A stretch of 64,000 nt of DNA from the NCBI RefSeq assembly GCF_900155365.1, contig NZ_LT699739.1, positions 585,713 to 649,712 on the forward strand, written 5' to 3'. The notes beneath the pieces were generated by a model. It did not search any database and was not told where the DNA came from. It was given only the letters and a program-made list of their open reading frames with translations. The position numbers and the translations under genes were made by a program. Below are positions 17,133 to 25,976 of the stretch, piece after piece (the first letter of the stretch is position 1; every line of letters starts with the position of its first letter). The stretch comes from Collinsella bouchesdurhonensis (GTDB lineage: Bacteria > Actinomycetota > Coriobacteriia > Coriobacteriales > Coriobacteriaceae).

Positions 17133-18836
17133 TTACGCGTTGAGCTCCGTGCGGTTCAGATACGCATGTTTCTGCGGGTCCAGATAGAAGGACTTGACGC
17201 GATCGGAACCGGCGGTCACGTGCGAGTAGAACATCAGCGGGATAACCGGGCAATCGGCAGCGATGATCTTATCGACTGCATGCATCTTGTCCAGACGCTC
17301 CTGGTCGTCAACCGTGGCGCGAGCCTCGGTGATACCTTTGTCGACCTCGGCGTTGCTGTAGCCGGAGCGGTTGTCGCCACCGAGAGAATCGGAGTGGAAC
17401 AGTGGATACAGGAAGTTGTCCATGATGGGATAGTCAGCGATCCAGCCCAGACGGCCAAACTGGTAGTCGAGCTGCTGATACTGGTCAAGCAGAGCACTCC
17501 ACTCGGGGGTATCGGAGACAACCTCGAGACCGACCTTCTCCAGGTCGCCGATGACAGACTCCATGATCTCCTTGTGGCCGCCGTCCTGGTTGTAGGAAAG
17601 CGTGAGCTTCAGGCCGCGGGAACCGTCGGAGCCTGCGGGATAGCCAGCCTTGTCCAGGCACTCCTTGGCGGCGTCAACGTCGTACTTGGAGTACTCCCAT
17701 GCGCCCTCCTGGTAGCCGTCGATACCCGGCGGGATGATGCCGTCGGCAGGGGTACGGGTACCCTTGAAGAGAGTCTTGCAGATAGCCTCGCGGTTAATGG
17801 CCATGGACACGCCGCGACGCACGTCAGCGTTGTCGAAAGGCGCAGCGGTATTGTTGACGACCAGATAGTAGACGGAAGGCTCGCCGCCGAGCAGCGTGTG
17901 CTGGCCGTCGGACATGGTATAGCCGTCCTTAGACTCGCCGCGGTCCTTGATGGCAGAGTCAATCTGCGGCACGGGCACGTCGCAGATGTCGAGGTTGCCG
18001 GCCTGGAACTCTTTCCAAGCGGTCTCGACGTCCTTCTGAACGGTAAAGTGAACGCCGTCTACCTTGGCCTTGTTCTTGCCATAGTAGTCGTCAAACTTCT
18101 TGAGGTTGATCTCCTGACCATCCTCCCACTTGCCGTCCATCTGGAACGGGCCGTTGCCGATGGGAGCCAGGTAGAAGTTCTTGGCGTCATCCTCGGCAGC
18201 AGCGGGCACGGGAGCCAGGGCCGGGTGCGAAGCAACGAAGGGGAAGTCGGCATAAGGGGCAGACAGCTTGACCACAAACGTGAGGTCGTCCGGGCAGGAA
18301 AGACCGGCAAACTCGTCGGTATCGCCGGCTGCGAGCTCGTCATAGCCCTCGACGAGCGACAGGTGGTAGGAGACCTCAGACGGGCCGTACTCCATCGCAA
18401 CCGCGCTCTTGGGATACACGACACGAGTCCATGCGCGCTTGAAGGCCTCGGCATCCACGGCGTCACCGTTGTGGAACTTAGCGCCCTTGCGCAGATGGAA
18501 GGTGAACTCGGTAGCGTCATCGCTGGCATCCCAGGACTCGGCAGCAAGACCGACAATCTCGTTCTTGTCATAGTCAAAGTTAGTCAGCGCATCGAACAGC
18601 TGGAAGGAAACCTGCGTGCCCTGGTCCTCCTGGACGTTATAGGGATCGATGCAGACGGGGTTGTTGATGTAGTAGTTGACGATGGCGCCAGAGGTTGCGC
18701 CGGAAGCGGAGCCAGCGGTGCTGGAGCCGCCTTTCTTGCCGCAGGCAGCCAGGAATGCGAGAGAGCTCGCAGCGAGGGAGCCGCCCACGAAAGCGCGACG
18801 ACCCATAACGGGCTCATGGAATTTGAAATCAGCCAT
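17133..18836 (-). CDS. oppA: Oligopeptide-binding lipoprotein OppA (first gene of opp operon)
   Basis: Extracellular solute-binding protein, family 5 (SBP_bac_5), 567 residues. The N-terminus combines an RR-containing signal (MGRRAFVGG) with a lipobox LAAC, giving lipidated Cys32. The core contains family blocks such as INNPVCIDPYNVQ, NGPFQMDGKW and the C-terminal VIPLMFYSHV. ATG at 18836 is preceded by AAGGAGGAT. It heads oppBCDF with a 148-bp gap and an attenuating hairpin. A paralogue about 3 kb upstream (20499-22160) is strongly similar over its whole length. Confidence 0.93.
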   Translation of the reverse strand: MADFKFHEPVMGRRAFVGGSLAASSLAFLAACGKKGGSSTAGSASGATSGAIVNYYINNPVCIDPYNVQEDQGTQVSFQLFDALTNFDYDKNEIVGLAAESWDASDDATEFTFHLRKGAKFHNGDAVDAEAFKRAWTRVVYPKSAVAMEYGPSEVSYHLSLVEGYDELAAGDTDEFAGLSCPDDLTFVVKLSAPYADFPFVASHPALAPVPAAAEDDAKNFYLAPIGNGPFQMDGKWEDGQEINLKKFDDYYGKNKAKVDGVHFTVQKDVETAWKEFQAGNLDICDVPVPQIDSAIKDRGESKDGYTMSDGQHTLLGGEPSVYYLVVNNTAAPFDNADVRRGVSMAINREAICKTLFKGTRTPADGIIPPGIDGYQEGAWEYSKYDVDAAKECLDKAGYPAGSDGSRGLKLTLSYNQDGGHKEIMESVIGDLEKVGLEVVSDTPEWSALLDQYQQLDYQFGRLGWIADYPIMDNFLYPLFHSDSLGGDNRSGYSNAEVDKGITEARATVDDQERLDKMHAVDKIIAADCPVIPLMFYSHVTAGSDRVKSFYLDPQKHAYLNRTELNA

Positions 18837-19063
18837 GCCATCCTCCTTAAATGCAGAACATGGGCGATGCATTGCGCGAGAGCTGCATACATCGCATTCG
18901 AGCTACACGCCCATTGGCTGTGTGGGCGTATACACGATTGGATGTACTTTACTCTATTTTGGAAAAGTGCCGTTTGTAGTTTTTGATTAAAACAGCAGGT
19001 ATTTCTTTAGTCAGCACGAGTTATTGCACCTTTGTCGCCAAAAGAACCGCAGGTTAAAGCTGC

Positions 19064-19105
19064 AAAAAAACGCGGCCGCGCCACACATGCAGGCACAGCC
19101 GCGTT
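19064..19105 (-). terminator. Terminator of the M24 peptidase gene
   Basis: AACGCGGC / GCCGCGTT stem with a GC-rich interior, followed by seven T on the minus strand, 62 bp past the peptidase stop. The rest of the 330-bp gap to oppA (18837-19063) is AT-rich and should hold the oppA promoter; a CTGACT/TTTAAT pair spaced 17 bp near 19000 is one weak candidate. Confidence 0.85.
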
Positions 19106-19166
19106 TTACATTCGTTTCCGAAAGTCATTTTTTCGTTAACGAAAGCGAAACATTGAATGGCGGGTT

Positions 19167-20402
19167 CTAGCCGATGAACGTAATCTTGTCGCGGCCTTCA
19201 TGCAGATAGTGAACGCCCTCACTGTCGAGCATGATGGTCTCCTCGGTATAGATAAAGCACTTGTCGCGACCCTGAGCCGGCGCTTTGACGTTGAGCTCCA
19301 GCGCCCAGCAGGTGTTCTCGTCCACGCGCACATCTCCCGCCACGGGAATTGGACCTTGATTCGACCACAGACCGATAGTGGGCCCGGGGCCATGGCCGTA
19401 CATATTGCAGGGATGCGAGTACAGCATGGCGTCGATGCCCTCCTCGCGCGCGGCGGCAAGCGACGCTTCGAAAACCTCGTTACCCGTACGGCCGGGCACC
19501 ATGTTCTCGCAAACGATATCCTGGAAGCGATTATTCACGGCAAGCGCATCCACAAGCTCGGAGGGAATCTCGGTCTCGCCGGGGCGCGCCACATAGGCCA
19601 AGCGCTGGCTGTCGGTCATCATGTTCATGTAGCGGATGCCAAAATCGCAGTGCAGAAGGTCTCCCGGCTCGATCACGCCGGTGATGCGTGATTCATCAAC
19701 GCCCGCGCGTTCGATATCCATCGTGGGCTCGAACCAATACTCCAGGCCCAAGTCAACGGCACGCTGACGCATGAAGAACTCGAGGTCCTGCGTAGTGGTG
19801 ATACCGGGCTTCACGACCTCGGACGTATACATCTCCTCGAGAATCGAGTACGAGACGTCTGCCACCTCGGGCATGAGCTCCATCTCGGTAGGAGTGCGCA
19901 GCTCCATCACCTTAATGGGAAAAACGTCATCGGCATACATCCGGCTCGTCCATGTTTCATCGAGGCCCTCGAGCAGCAGCGCTTCGCAGCCGGCAGAAAG
20001 GCCGTCAGCCACAGCAAAGTTCTTCGAGCGGTCGACGGCGATCGTGCGGGGCTGATATTCCTCAAAAAGGCGCTGGAGGGCAGCCATCTGGGGTTCTTCA
20101 CGCCAATCAATCCAATAGCGCTCATAGAAACGCTCAAGATCCTCGTCGGGCATCGCCACATGAAAACGGCGCACGCCCTCGTCCGTCTTTACAAAAGCGA
20201 GGATCGTCAAGCGGCGCGCCGTGGGATACATGGGCGGAAACAACGCGCGGAACGTAGGGTCCTCGTTGTACTCGCGAGATACATGAAGCCAGATATCGGC
20301 GCCACTTTGCTCCATAGCCTGCGGAACGATTCGCTCCAGGCGCTCCTTGAGGCAGCGCTCCTGAATCTCATAGCGCTCGCGCACGCTTCTGACCTTGATC
20401 AT
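19167..20402 (-). CDS. M24-family metallopeptidase (Xaa-Pro aminopeptidase-like)
   Basis: A cytoplasmic pita-bread enzyme of 411 residues that probably removes N-terminal residues before proline, or a related peptidase. The N-terminal creatinase-like domain spans about residues 25-165 and the catalytic domain about 180-411. Candidate metal ligands are in HCDFG, MMTDSQR, the His of NMYGHGPGP, the Glu of LELN and the Glu of YTEET. Start ATG at 20402 is favoured by GAAGGGAC upstream; a start 21 bp earlier is possible. Its position between two OppA genes suggests it processes imported peptides. Precise specificity cannot be read from the sequence. Confidence 0.85.
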   Translation of the reverse strand: MIKVRSVRERYEIQERCLKERLERIVPQAMEQSGADIWLHVSREYNEDPTFRALFPPMYPTARRLTILAFVKTDEGVRRFHVAMPDEDLERFYERYWIDWREEPQMAALQRLFEEYQPRTIAVDRSKNFAVADGLSAGCEALLLEGLDETWTSRMYADDVFPIKVMELRTPTEMELMPEVADVSYSILEEMYTSEVVKPGITTTQDLEFFMRQRAVDLGLEYWFEPTMDIERAGVDESRITGVIEPGDLLHCDFGIRYMNMMTDSQRLAYVARPGETEIPSELVDALAVNNRFQDIVCENMVPGRTGNEVFEASLAAAREEGIDAMLYSHPCNMYGHGPGPTIGLWSNQGPIPVAGDVRVDENTCWALELNVKAPAQGRDKCFIYTEETIMLDSEGVHYLHEGRDKITFIG

Positions 20403-20422
20403 GTGCTTGTCCCTTCTTGTCA

Positions 20423-20464
20423 TAAAAAGGGATGCGCGCCGGTGCGTACACGGCAGCGCATCCC
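20423..20464 (-). terminator. Terminator of the second oppA
   Basis: GGGATGCGC / GCGCATCCC arms (20429-20437, 20456-20464) followed by TTTTTATG on the minus strand, just ahead of the peptidase start. Read-through would make the peptidase part of the same transcript. Confidence 0.85.
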
Positions 20465-20498
20465 CTCTTCAAGCTATATAGATACGTCAAGCTCGGAA

Positions 20499-22160
20499 TT
20501 AAGCGAGCTCAGCGGTGCCAAGTTCAGCGTGCTTGGACGGATCGATGTACAGGTGCTTCACGCGATCGGAACCGGCGATCTGGTGCGTGTAGAACATCAG
20601 CGGGATGATGGGCATAGCATCGCCAACCTTGCGGTTGATAGCCTGCAGGGCCTTGATGCGCTCGGCGTCATCGACGGTGGCGCGAGCAGCCACGAGAGCC
20701 TCGTCGACCTCGGGATCGGCATAGCCGGTCTTGTTGTCGGCGCTCTTGGAGTTGAACATCGGGTACAGGAAGTTATCCAGGATGGGATAGTCGGCGCTCC
20801 AGCCCATGCGGCCAAACTCATAGCTCTTGGAATCCAGGGAGCTGATGAAGGCAGCCCACTCGGGGGTGTCGGACTCGACATCGATGCCAACGGCGTTCAG
20901 GTCACCGATCACGGACTCCATGATCTCCTTGTGGCCGCCGTCCTGGTTGTAGGAAAGCTTGAGCTTCAGACCGCGCGAGCCGTCGGAACCCGCAGGATAG
21001 AGCTTGTCGAGAATCTCGACAGCAGCGTCCTTGTCGTAGCGGCAGTCGGCCCAAGCGTTCTTCTCGTAACCGGCGATTGCGGGAGGCACGATGCCGTCGG
21101 CAGGGGTGCGGGTACCCTTGAAGAGGGTTTTGCAAATGGCCTCACGGTTGATGGCCAGGGAGAGTGCACGACGGAAGTCGGGGTTGTTGTACGGCTCGAT
21201 TGTGTTGTTGACGATGAGGTAGTACGTGGAGAGCTCCTCGCCCAGCAGCATGTGCTGGCCATCGGACATGGTGTAGCCGTCCTCGGACTTGCCGCGATCG
21301 GCCACGGCGGAGTCGACCTGGGCCACCGGGACGTCGCAGACGTCGAGGTTGCCGCCCTGGAACTCCTTGTATGCCGTCTCCATATCCTTCTGGATAGCAA
21401 AGTGGACAGCGGAGATCTTGGCCTTCTCACCATAGTAGTCGTCAAAGCGGGTGAGGTTAATCTCCTGGCCGTCCTCCCACTTGCCATCCATCTTGAACGG
21501 GCCGTTACCGATCGGCGCCAGGAAGAAGCTCTTGAAGTCGTCCTTGGCGGCCTCGGGAACAGGAGCCAGCGCGGGATGCGAGCACACATAGGGGAAGTCT
21601 GCAAAAGCAGAGGTGAGCTCGACCACGAGGGTGTCATCATCCGGGCAGGTCACGCCGGAGAGCTCGGTTGCAGAGCCATCGAGCATCTCATCGTAGCCCT
21701 TGACGAAGGACAGGTGGTAGGAGATGACCGAGGGGGAACCGGGGTTGGTCTCGGGATTGCAGATGCGCTCCCAGCCGTACTTGAAGCTCTTGGAGGTAAC
21801 GGTCTCGCCGTTATGGAACTTGGTGCCGCTCTTGAGGTGGAAGGTGAACTGGGTGGCGTCGTCGTTAGCCTCCCAGGAATCGGCGACCAAGCCCTTGAGC
21901 TCCTTGGCCTCGAAGTCATAGGTGGTCAGCGAGTCGAACAGCTGGAACTCGACCTGCGCGCCCTCGGACTCCTGCGTGTTGTAGGGGTCGATGCAGACAG
22001 GGTTGTTGATGTAGAAATTGATGGTGGCGCCACCAGCAGCACCGGAACCGGCATCAGAACCGCCCTTCTTGCCACAAGCGGCAAGAGCAGCGAGAGCGCC
22101 GGTTGCAAGCGTACCGCCGACAAATGCGCGGCGGCCCATCATCATGTGATTGGTAGTCAT
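20499..22160 (-). CDS. Second oligopeptide-binding lipoprotein (OppA paralogue)
   Basis: A 553-residue solute-binding protein, family 5. The signal carries GRRAFVGG and the lipobox LAAC with Cys29. It is co-linear with the oppA of the adjacent operon, sharing blocks such as NFYINNPVCIDPYN, SYNQDGGHKEIMESVIGDL and RMGWSADYPILDNFLYP. It therefore looks like a tandem-duplication product that may give the shared OppBCDF transporter a second peptide range. ATG at 22160 follows AAAGGATT at about 10 bp. No permease or ATPase genes accompany it. Confidence 0.92.
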   Translation of the reverse strand: MTTNHMMMGRRAFVGGTLATGALAALAACGKKGGSDAGSGAAGGATINFYINNPVCIDPYNTQESEGAQVEFQLFDSLTTYDFEAKELKGLVADSWEANDDATQFTFHLKSGTKFHNGETVTSKSFKYGWERICNPETNPGSPSVISYHLSFVKGYDEMLDGSATELSGVTCPDDDTLVVELTSAFADFPYVCSHPALAPVPEAAKDDFKSFFLAPIGNGPFKMDGKWEDGQEINLTRFDDYYGEKAKISAVHFAIQKDMETAYKEFQGGNLDVCDVPVAQVDSAVADRGKSEDGYTMSDGQHMLLGEELSTYYLIVNNTIEPYNNPDFRRALSLAINREAICKTLFKGTRTPADGIVPPAIAGYEKNAWADCRYDKDAAVEILDKLYPAGSDGSRGLKLKLSYNQDGGHKEIMESVIGDLNAVGIDVESDTPEWAAFISSLDSKSYEFGRMGWSADYPILDNFLYPMFNSKSADNKTGYADPEVDEALVAARATVDDAERIKALQAINRKVGDAMPIIPLMFYTHQIAGSDRVKHLYIDPSKHAELGTAELA

Positions 22161-22337
22161 AAGACTGCAATCCTTTCGAACTAGGCCCCGAAGAGCCGAA
22201 AACCAAATCGCCCCAAAGGGGGCACACACGCATCGCGGGCGCGGTTTGCCATCCTGTGCTCGCAATGAGTCAGAGTATATGCCTTCCGCCCAACAAACGG
22301 CGTCTCATATTCGGCAGAAGGCTCTTTTGTAAACGAT

Positions 22338-23420
22338 TTATTTCTCCCCCTGCTCCTCTTCGTTCACATTCATGTGAATGATGCCGCGATAGCGCGGGCT
22401 CGTACGCTCAAGGGTGTAGCAATCGCCTTCAAGACGCGGGTATTCATTCAAAAACGCCGTGATAGCGGCCTCGTCCTCGGCAGTAAGCTCAAACTCAAAA
22501 ATCATACAGTTGTCGTCTACATGACGGCTGTTGCGCACGCCGATAATGGCGCAGGCAACGGAAGGCTGACCAAGGATATATTTCGTGGCGATATGACTCG
22601 GCTGCACGCCGTAGTGGCCGGCGATCTCGGCAAGCAGCGCGAGCAGCTTCTGGTACCCCTTCCAACCCACGGAATCCTCCAGCACCTGCAAGTATTTAAC
22701 CTGCGAACGCGTCTCGGGAACCGCACGCTTGATGCCGCGCCACTTTGATCCCAAAAGGCCACCTGCAAGCGTGCCGTAGCACACATGCGAAATACCGGCG
22801 CTTTCACAATAGGCAGACAAGCCGTTTTCGGGCCTACGGTCGAACATCGAATACTGGCTTTGGCACGAAACGACATTCACGCCTGCATCAACAATCTCTT
22901 TGAGGTGCGAAGCATCGAAGTTGGTGACACCGATGTTGCGAATCTTACCGCGCCGCTGGAGTTCGGCCAGGTCAAGCGCGGTCTCTACATAGCCGGGCAC
23001 GTCATAGTCCCACCAATGGAACTGCACAAGGTCGAGGGTGTCACGATGCAGGCGGCGCAAGCTTCGATCGATGATCGCTTCGGTGTGCGCAAAGTCGACA
23101 TCGGCCAGAATATCAAGATCGGGCACGTACTTGGTATGAATCTGGATCTCATCGGCAGAAACAGCTCCTTGCCCTGCCTTGAGCTTCTCGACGAAAGTGC
23201 CCAAAAACTCCTCTACACCGGTATAGATATCGCCGCAATCGAAGGTGGTGAAGCCACGCTCCGTAAGCTCGAAAAAAGCCCGCGTCACATCGTCGAAATC
23301 GATGGGGCTCGTCAGGGAGTGGCCCTCCGAGAGCTGCCAGCAACCGTTGATCACGCGGCTTACGGTATAGCCAGGCGCCAACTCGACGCGTTCGGGTCCT
23401 TCAAATGAAACGAGGTCCAT
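22338..23420 (-). CDS. Aldo/keto reductase
   Basis: A 360-residue NAD(P)H-dependent oxidoreductase with a TIM-barrel fold. The catalytic tetrad is present: Asp61 and Tyr66 (FDCGDIYTG), Lys97 (IHTKY) and His135 (VQFHWWD). Residues near 170-200 (NIGVTNF, NVVSCQSQYSMFDRRPE) and 290-320 (SHIATKYILGQPSVACAIIGVRN) match family strand and cofactor-site blocks. It lies 13 bp after a small TIGR04076-like gene, suggesting co-transcription. The substrate is unknown. Confidence 0.9.
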   Translation of the reverse strand: MDLVSFEGPERVELAPGYTVSRVINGCWQLSEGHSLTSPIDFDDVTRAFFELTERGFTTFDCGDIYTGVEEFLGTFVEKLKAGQGAVSADEIQIHTKYVPDLDILADVDFAHTEAIIDRSLRRLHRDTLDLVQFHWWDYDVPGYVETALDLAELQRRGKIRNIGVTNFDASHLKEIVDAGVNVVSCQSQYSMFDRRPENGLSAYCESAGISHVCYGTLAGGLLGSKWRGIKRAVPETRSQVKYLQVLEDSVGWKGYQKLLALLAEIAGHYGVQPSHIATKYILGQPSVACAIIGVRNSRHVDDNCMIFEFELTAEDEAAITAFLNEYPRLEGDCYTLERTSPRYRGIIHMNVNEEEQGEK

Positions 23421-23433
23421 AATCCACCCACTC

Positions 23434-23802
23434 CTAACGTTTTGAATCCAGGGGTACCACGGTACAGTCACCATGGCGAAGTGTGCGCTTGCCCACGCGC
23501 GAAATCTTGAACTGCGCGCCGCAATTGGGGTCGGGACAGGCTATCAGGGCGTCGGTTCCCATCCAATCAGCTTCCTGCAGCGGACGTTGCTTTGCCGGCA
23601 GCAGGGGCAAAAGCGCCGCGAGGGCATACATGGAAAACGACGCACCTTGCGGAAAAACGAGGTTCTCCCCTTCTACCAAGAAGCTGTCGCCCACATGATG
23701 CGAACAGACGAAGGGTTTTTCACCGGCCACGACCTCAACCTTAAGGTCGTACAGCTCAAACTCGTCGGCCACGTCGACTCCTATCAGACGCATCTTTGAC
23801 AC
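23434..23802 (-). CDS. Small conserved protein, TIGR04076-like
   Basis: A 122-residue soluble protein resembling the TIGR04076 family: an early KVEVVAGEKPFVCSHHVGDSF block, the helix MYALAALLPLLPAKQR, and a late CPDPNCGAQFKISRV segment with paired cysteines. The function of the family is unknown. It is often found beside aldo/keto reductases or other redox genes, as here. Start GTG 23802 or ATG 23793; neither has a clear ribosome site. Its upstream 220 bp hold nothing I can name apart from the secG terminator. Confidence 0.75.
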   Translation of the reverse strand: MSKMRLIGVDVADEFELYDLKVEVVAGEKPFVCSHHVGDSFLVEGENLVFPQGASFSMYALAALLPLLPAKQRPLQEADWMGTDALIACPDPNCGAQFKISRVGKRTLRHGDCTVVPLDSKR

Positions 23803-23956
23803 TGCTTTGCGGCAGCACGCTACATGGCAGCAACTTTAGCACGATGCAGTCTTCTGCACGACCCCGCAGCGAGACAAAATGAGTCTCGACTTGCCTTCAG
23901 ACCCCGGGTCGGGCATGCATTTAGCATCGCGGCCCCTGGTCCCGGCAGAACCGTGA

Positions 23957-23998
23957 AATAAAAAAAGCGGCCACCCGGATAAATCCGAGCGGCCGCTT
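23957..23998 (-). terminator. secG terminator
   Basis: AAGCGGCC...GGCCGCTT arms with an inner CGGAT/TCCG stem, followed by TTTTTTTATTT on the minus strand, 24 bp after the secG stop. Confidence 0.92.
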
Positions 23999-24021
23999 GT
24001 GCACTAGTAATAAATGATGGC

Positions 24022-24276
24022 CTACATGCCGTAGATGCCCTGAGGGAAGAAGAACATGGCAAGCACGACGCAGATTGCAAAGACCACAGCGACGATAACC
24101 GTGAGCTTGTCAAGGTTTTGCTCCATGACGCCGGTTGCAGCGCTGGAATTATACAGCGAGCTGGCAATCATATCGGAAACGCCAGTGCCCTTGCCGGAAT
24201 GCATAAGGACGAGCGCGATAAGGGCAACAGTGGAGATAGCCCAAACGATGAAGAGGATAATCTGGAACGGACCCAC
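24022..24276 (-). CDS. secG: Preprotein translocase subunit SecG
   Basis: An 84-residue membrane subunit of SecYEG. Two transmembrane helices (about residues 3-24 and 58-78) flank the SecG loop with LMHSGKGTGVSDM. GTG start at 24276 with AAAGGAG upstream. In many Firmicutes and Actinobacteria secG follows gap-pgk-tpiA; here it is about 1.7 kb downstream of gpmI, separated by a convergent aminotransferase gene. Confidence 0.93.
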   Translation of the reverse strand: MGPFQIILFIVWAISTVALIALVLMHSGKGTGVSDMIASSLYNSSAATGVMEQNLDKLTVIVAVVFAICVVLAMFFFPQGIYGM

Positions 24277-24536
24277 GAGGTTCTCCTTTAGAGATGCTAA
24301 AACTACAGTCTGCTATGGTACCACAAATCATCCTTTTCCCCTCAAAACATTAGAGACAGGCTCATCTGTGCCACATTTTCACCGCGCCTTCGCACAACCC
24401 GAAAACGTCTTGTCTTGGACAACGGCTTCCCAACGCTTACCGATTCGTCTGAGAACTCCTTTGCGCCAAGCAGCACACACTCAGATACAATGAAACATTG
24501 GCTTGATGATTAAGCATCGCAACGTAAGGATTTCCC

Positions 24537-25748
24537 ATGCAGCATCCGATAAAGAAAAAGATGGCACCCGTGTTCCGCGCCGCCGAGGGAGGCCTGTTCT
24601 CATGCGTCGAAAAAGCCGACGTTGGAGCCTCTTATCAAGAGCTCGAACGCCAGGGCGTCGCTCTCATGGGCTGGGCCGACCCGTTCATGCCCGACCATTC
24701 CATGCCCGATTTTGTGGAAGATGCTTACGCGAAGGCGGCTCGCCGCGAGTCTGCCGCGCACTACACCGCCCCCATCGGCTCCCCCGAGCTCAAGGCAGAG
24801 ATCGCCAAGAAGCTCCGCCGTCAAAACGGGCTCGATGTCGATCCCGAGCGCAACATCCTCATCACTCCCGGCTCCGACTCGGGCCTGTTCTTTGCCATCC
24901 TGCCGTTCATCCAGCCAGGAGACGAGGTCATCATCCCCTCCCCTAGCTACCCCAATAACTTCCTCGACGTCCGCATTGCCGGCGGCGTGCCTGTGGCCGT
25001 CGAGCTCAAGGCCGAAAACGGCTATCAGCTCGACCCAGAAGCACTCCAGGCAGCGATTACGCCCAAAACCAAGATGGTGCTCCTCACGCACCCCAATAAC
25101 CCCACCACCACGGTCTTCAACCGCGCCTCGCTCGAGGCTCTCTCCAAAATCATTATCGACAACGACCTCGTGCTCGTGTGCGACCAGGCGTTTGAGGATT
25201 TCACATACGAAAACGAGATGATCACCCCCGCCGCACTTCCCGGTATGTTCGAGCGCACGGTAACGGTCTTTTCTTTCTCGAAGGGCATGGGCTTCTCGGG
25301 TTTGCGCGTGGGATATATCGTGTGCTGCGACAGCATCATGGACCCGCTGTTCGCCACCGCTGTCGCCGTGGTGGGAGCAACCTCCACTGCGGCCCAGCAG
25401 GCAGCGACGGTCGCGCTTCAAAACCCCAGCTTCATGAAGCAGTTCGAAACCGCCTACGACAAGCGCCGCCATCGCGCCGCCGAGATCTTAAACAGCGTGC
25501 CCGGCGTACATGTCATGCTTCCCGAATCTGGCTTCCTGTGCTGGGTTGACGTCTCAGAGCTTGGCGATTCGACTGAGATTGCAGCCTATCTCACTGCTGA
25601 GGCGCGCGTGTCGGTCAATGACGGCAAGAACTACGGTCAGGGCGGTGCCGGTCACCTGCGCATCGTCCTTGGCGTCTACCGCGACGACGAGCGTGTCTTT
25701 GCAGCCCTTGAGTCCATCCGCGACGCCCTGCTTCGCTACAAGAAGTAG
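24537..25748 (+). CDS. PLP-dependent aminotransferase, class I/II
   Basis: A 403-residue fold-type I transaminase. Cofactor-binding Lys249 sits in SFSKGMGFSG; other landmarks are PSPSYPNNF, HPNNPTTT (the conserved Asn-Pro), VCDQAFEDF and a late Arg in GAGHLRIVLG for the substrate carboxylate. Resembles aspartate/alanine/aromatic-type aminotransferases, but substrate preference is not readable. ATG at 24537 has AAGGATT upstream. It stands alone on the plus strand among minus-strand genes. Confidence 0.9.
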   Translation: MQHPIKKKMAPVFRAAEGGLFSCVEKADVGASYQELERQGVALMGWADPFMPDHSMPDFVEDAYAKAARRESAAHYTAPIGSPELKAEIAKKLRRQNGLDVDPERNILITPGSDSGLFFAILPFIQPGDEVIIPSPSYPNNFLDVRIAGGVPVAVELKAENGYQLDPEALQAAITPKTKMVLLTHPNNPTTTVFNRASLEALSKIIIDNDLVLVCDQAFEDFTYENEMITPAALPGMFERTVTVFSFSKGMGFSGLRVGYIVCCDSIMDPLFATAVAVVGATSTAAQQAATVALQNPSFMKQFETAYDKRRHRAAEILNSVPGVHVMLPESGFLCWVDVSELGDSTEIAAYLTAEARVSVNDGKNYGQGGAGHLRIVLGVYRDDERVFAALESIRDALLRYKK

Positions 25749-25792
25749 CCCACAAGCACGCCGGGTACCCAAAAGCCTGCACGCACCCAGAC

Positions 25793-25862
25793 GAAAACCC
25801 GCGCGCAAACGTTCACTTTTTCTTATTTTTAGCGAAAAGAAGACGTTTGTGCGTGGGTTTTC
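25793..25862. terminator. Long inverted repeat between convergent genes (probable terminator)
   Basis: AAAACCCGCGCGCAAACGT pairs imperfectly with ACGTTTGTGCGTGGGTTTT around an AT-rich loop, with TCTCTTTT after it on the plus strand. It lies 45 bp past the aminotransferase stop. Confidence 0.75.
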
Positions 25863-25907
25863 TCTTTTGCGAAATGCGCACGCAGGCACGTGCTCGCGAT
25901 TCACAAC

Positions 25908-25945
25908 GTAAAAGGACCGCCGCTGGAAATCCAACGACGGTCCTT
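25908..25945 (-). terminator. gpmI terminator
   Basis: AAGGACCGCCGCTGG / CCAACGACGGTCCTT stem followed by TTTTACG on the minus strand, 31 bp after the gpmI stop. Confidence 0.88.
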
Positions 25946-25976
25946 GTTACACCATGTACCAGGCGCGTTCTATAAG

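Noticed and set aside
20160..22184. Long plus-strand frame opposite the second oppA
   Set aside because: Antisense shadow: Leu/Val/Gly/His-rich translation without domains; the minus strand encodes a clear lipoprotein.
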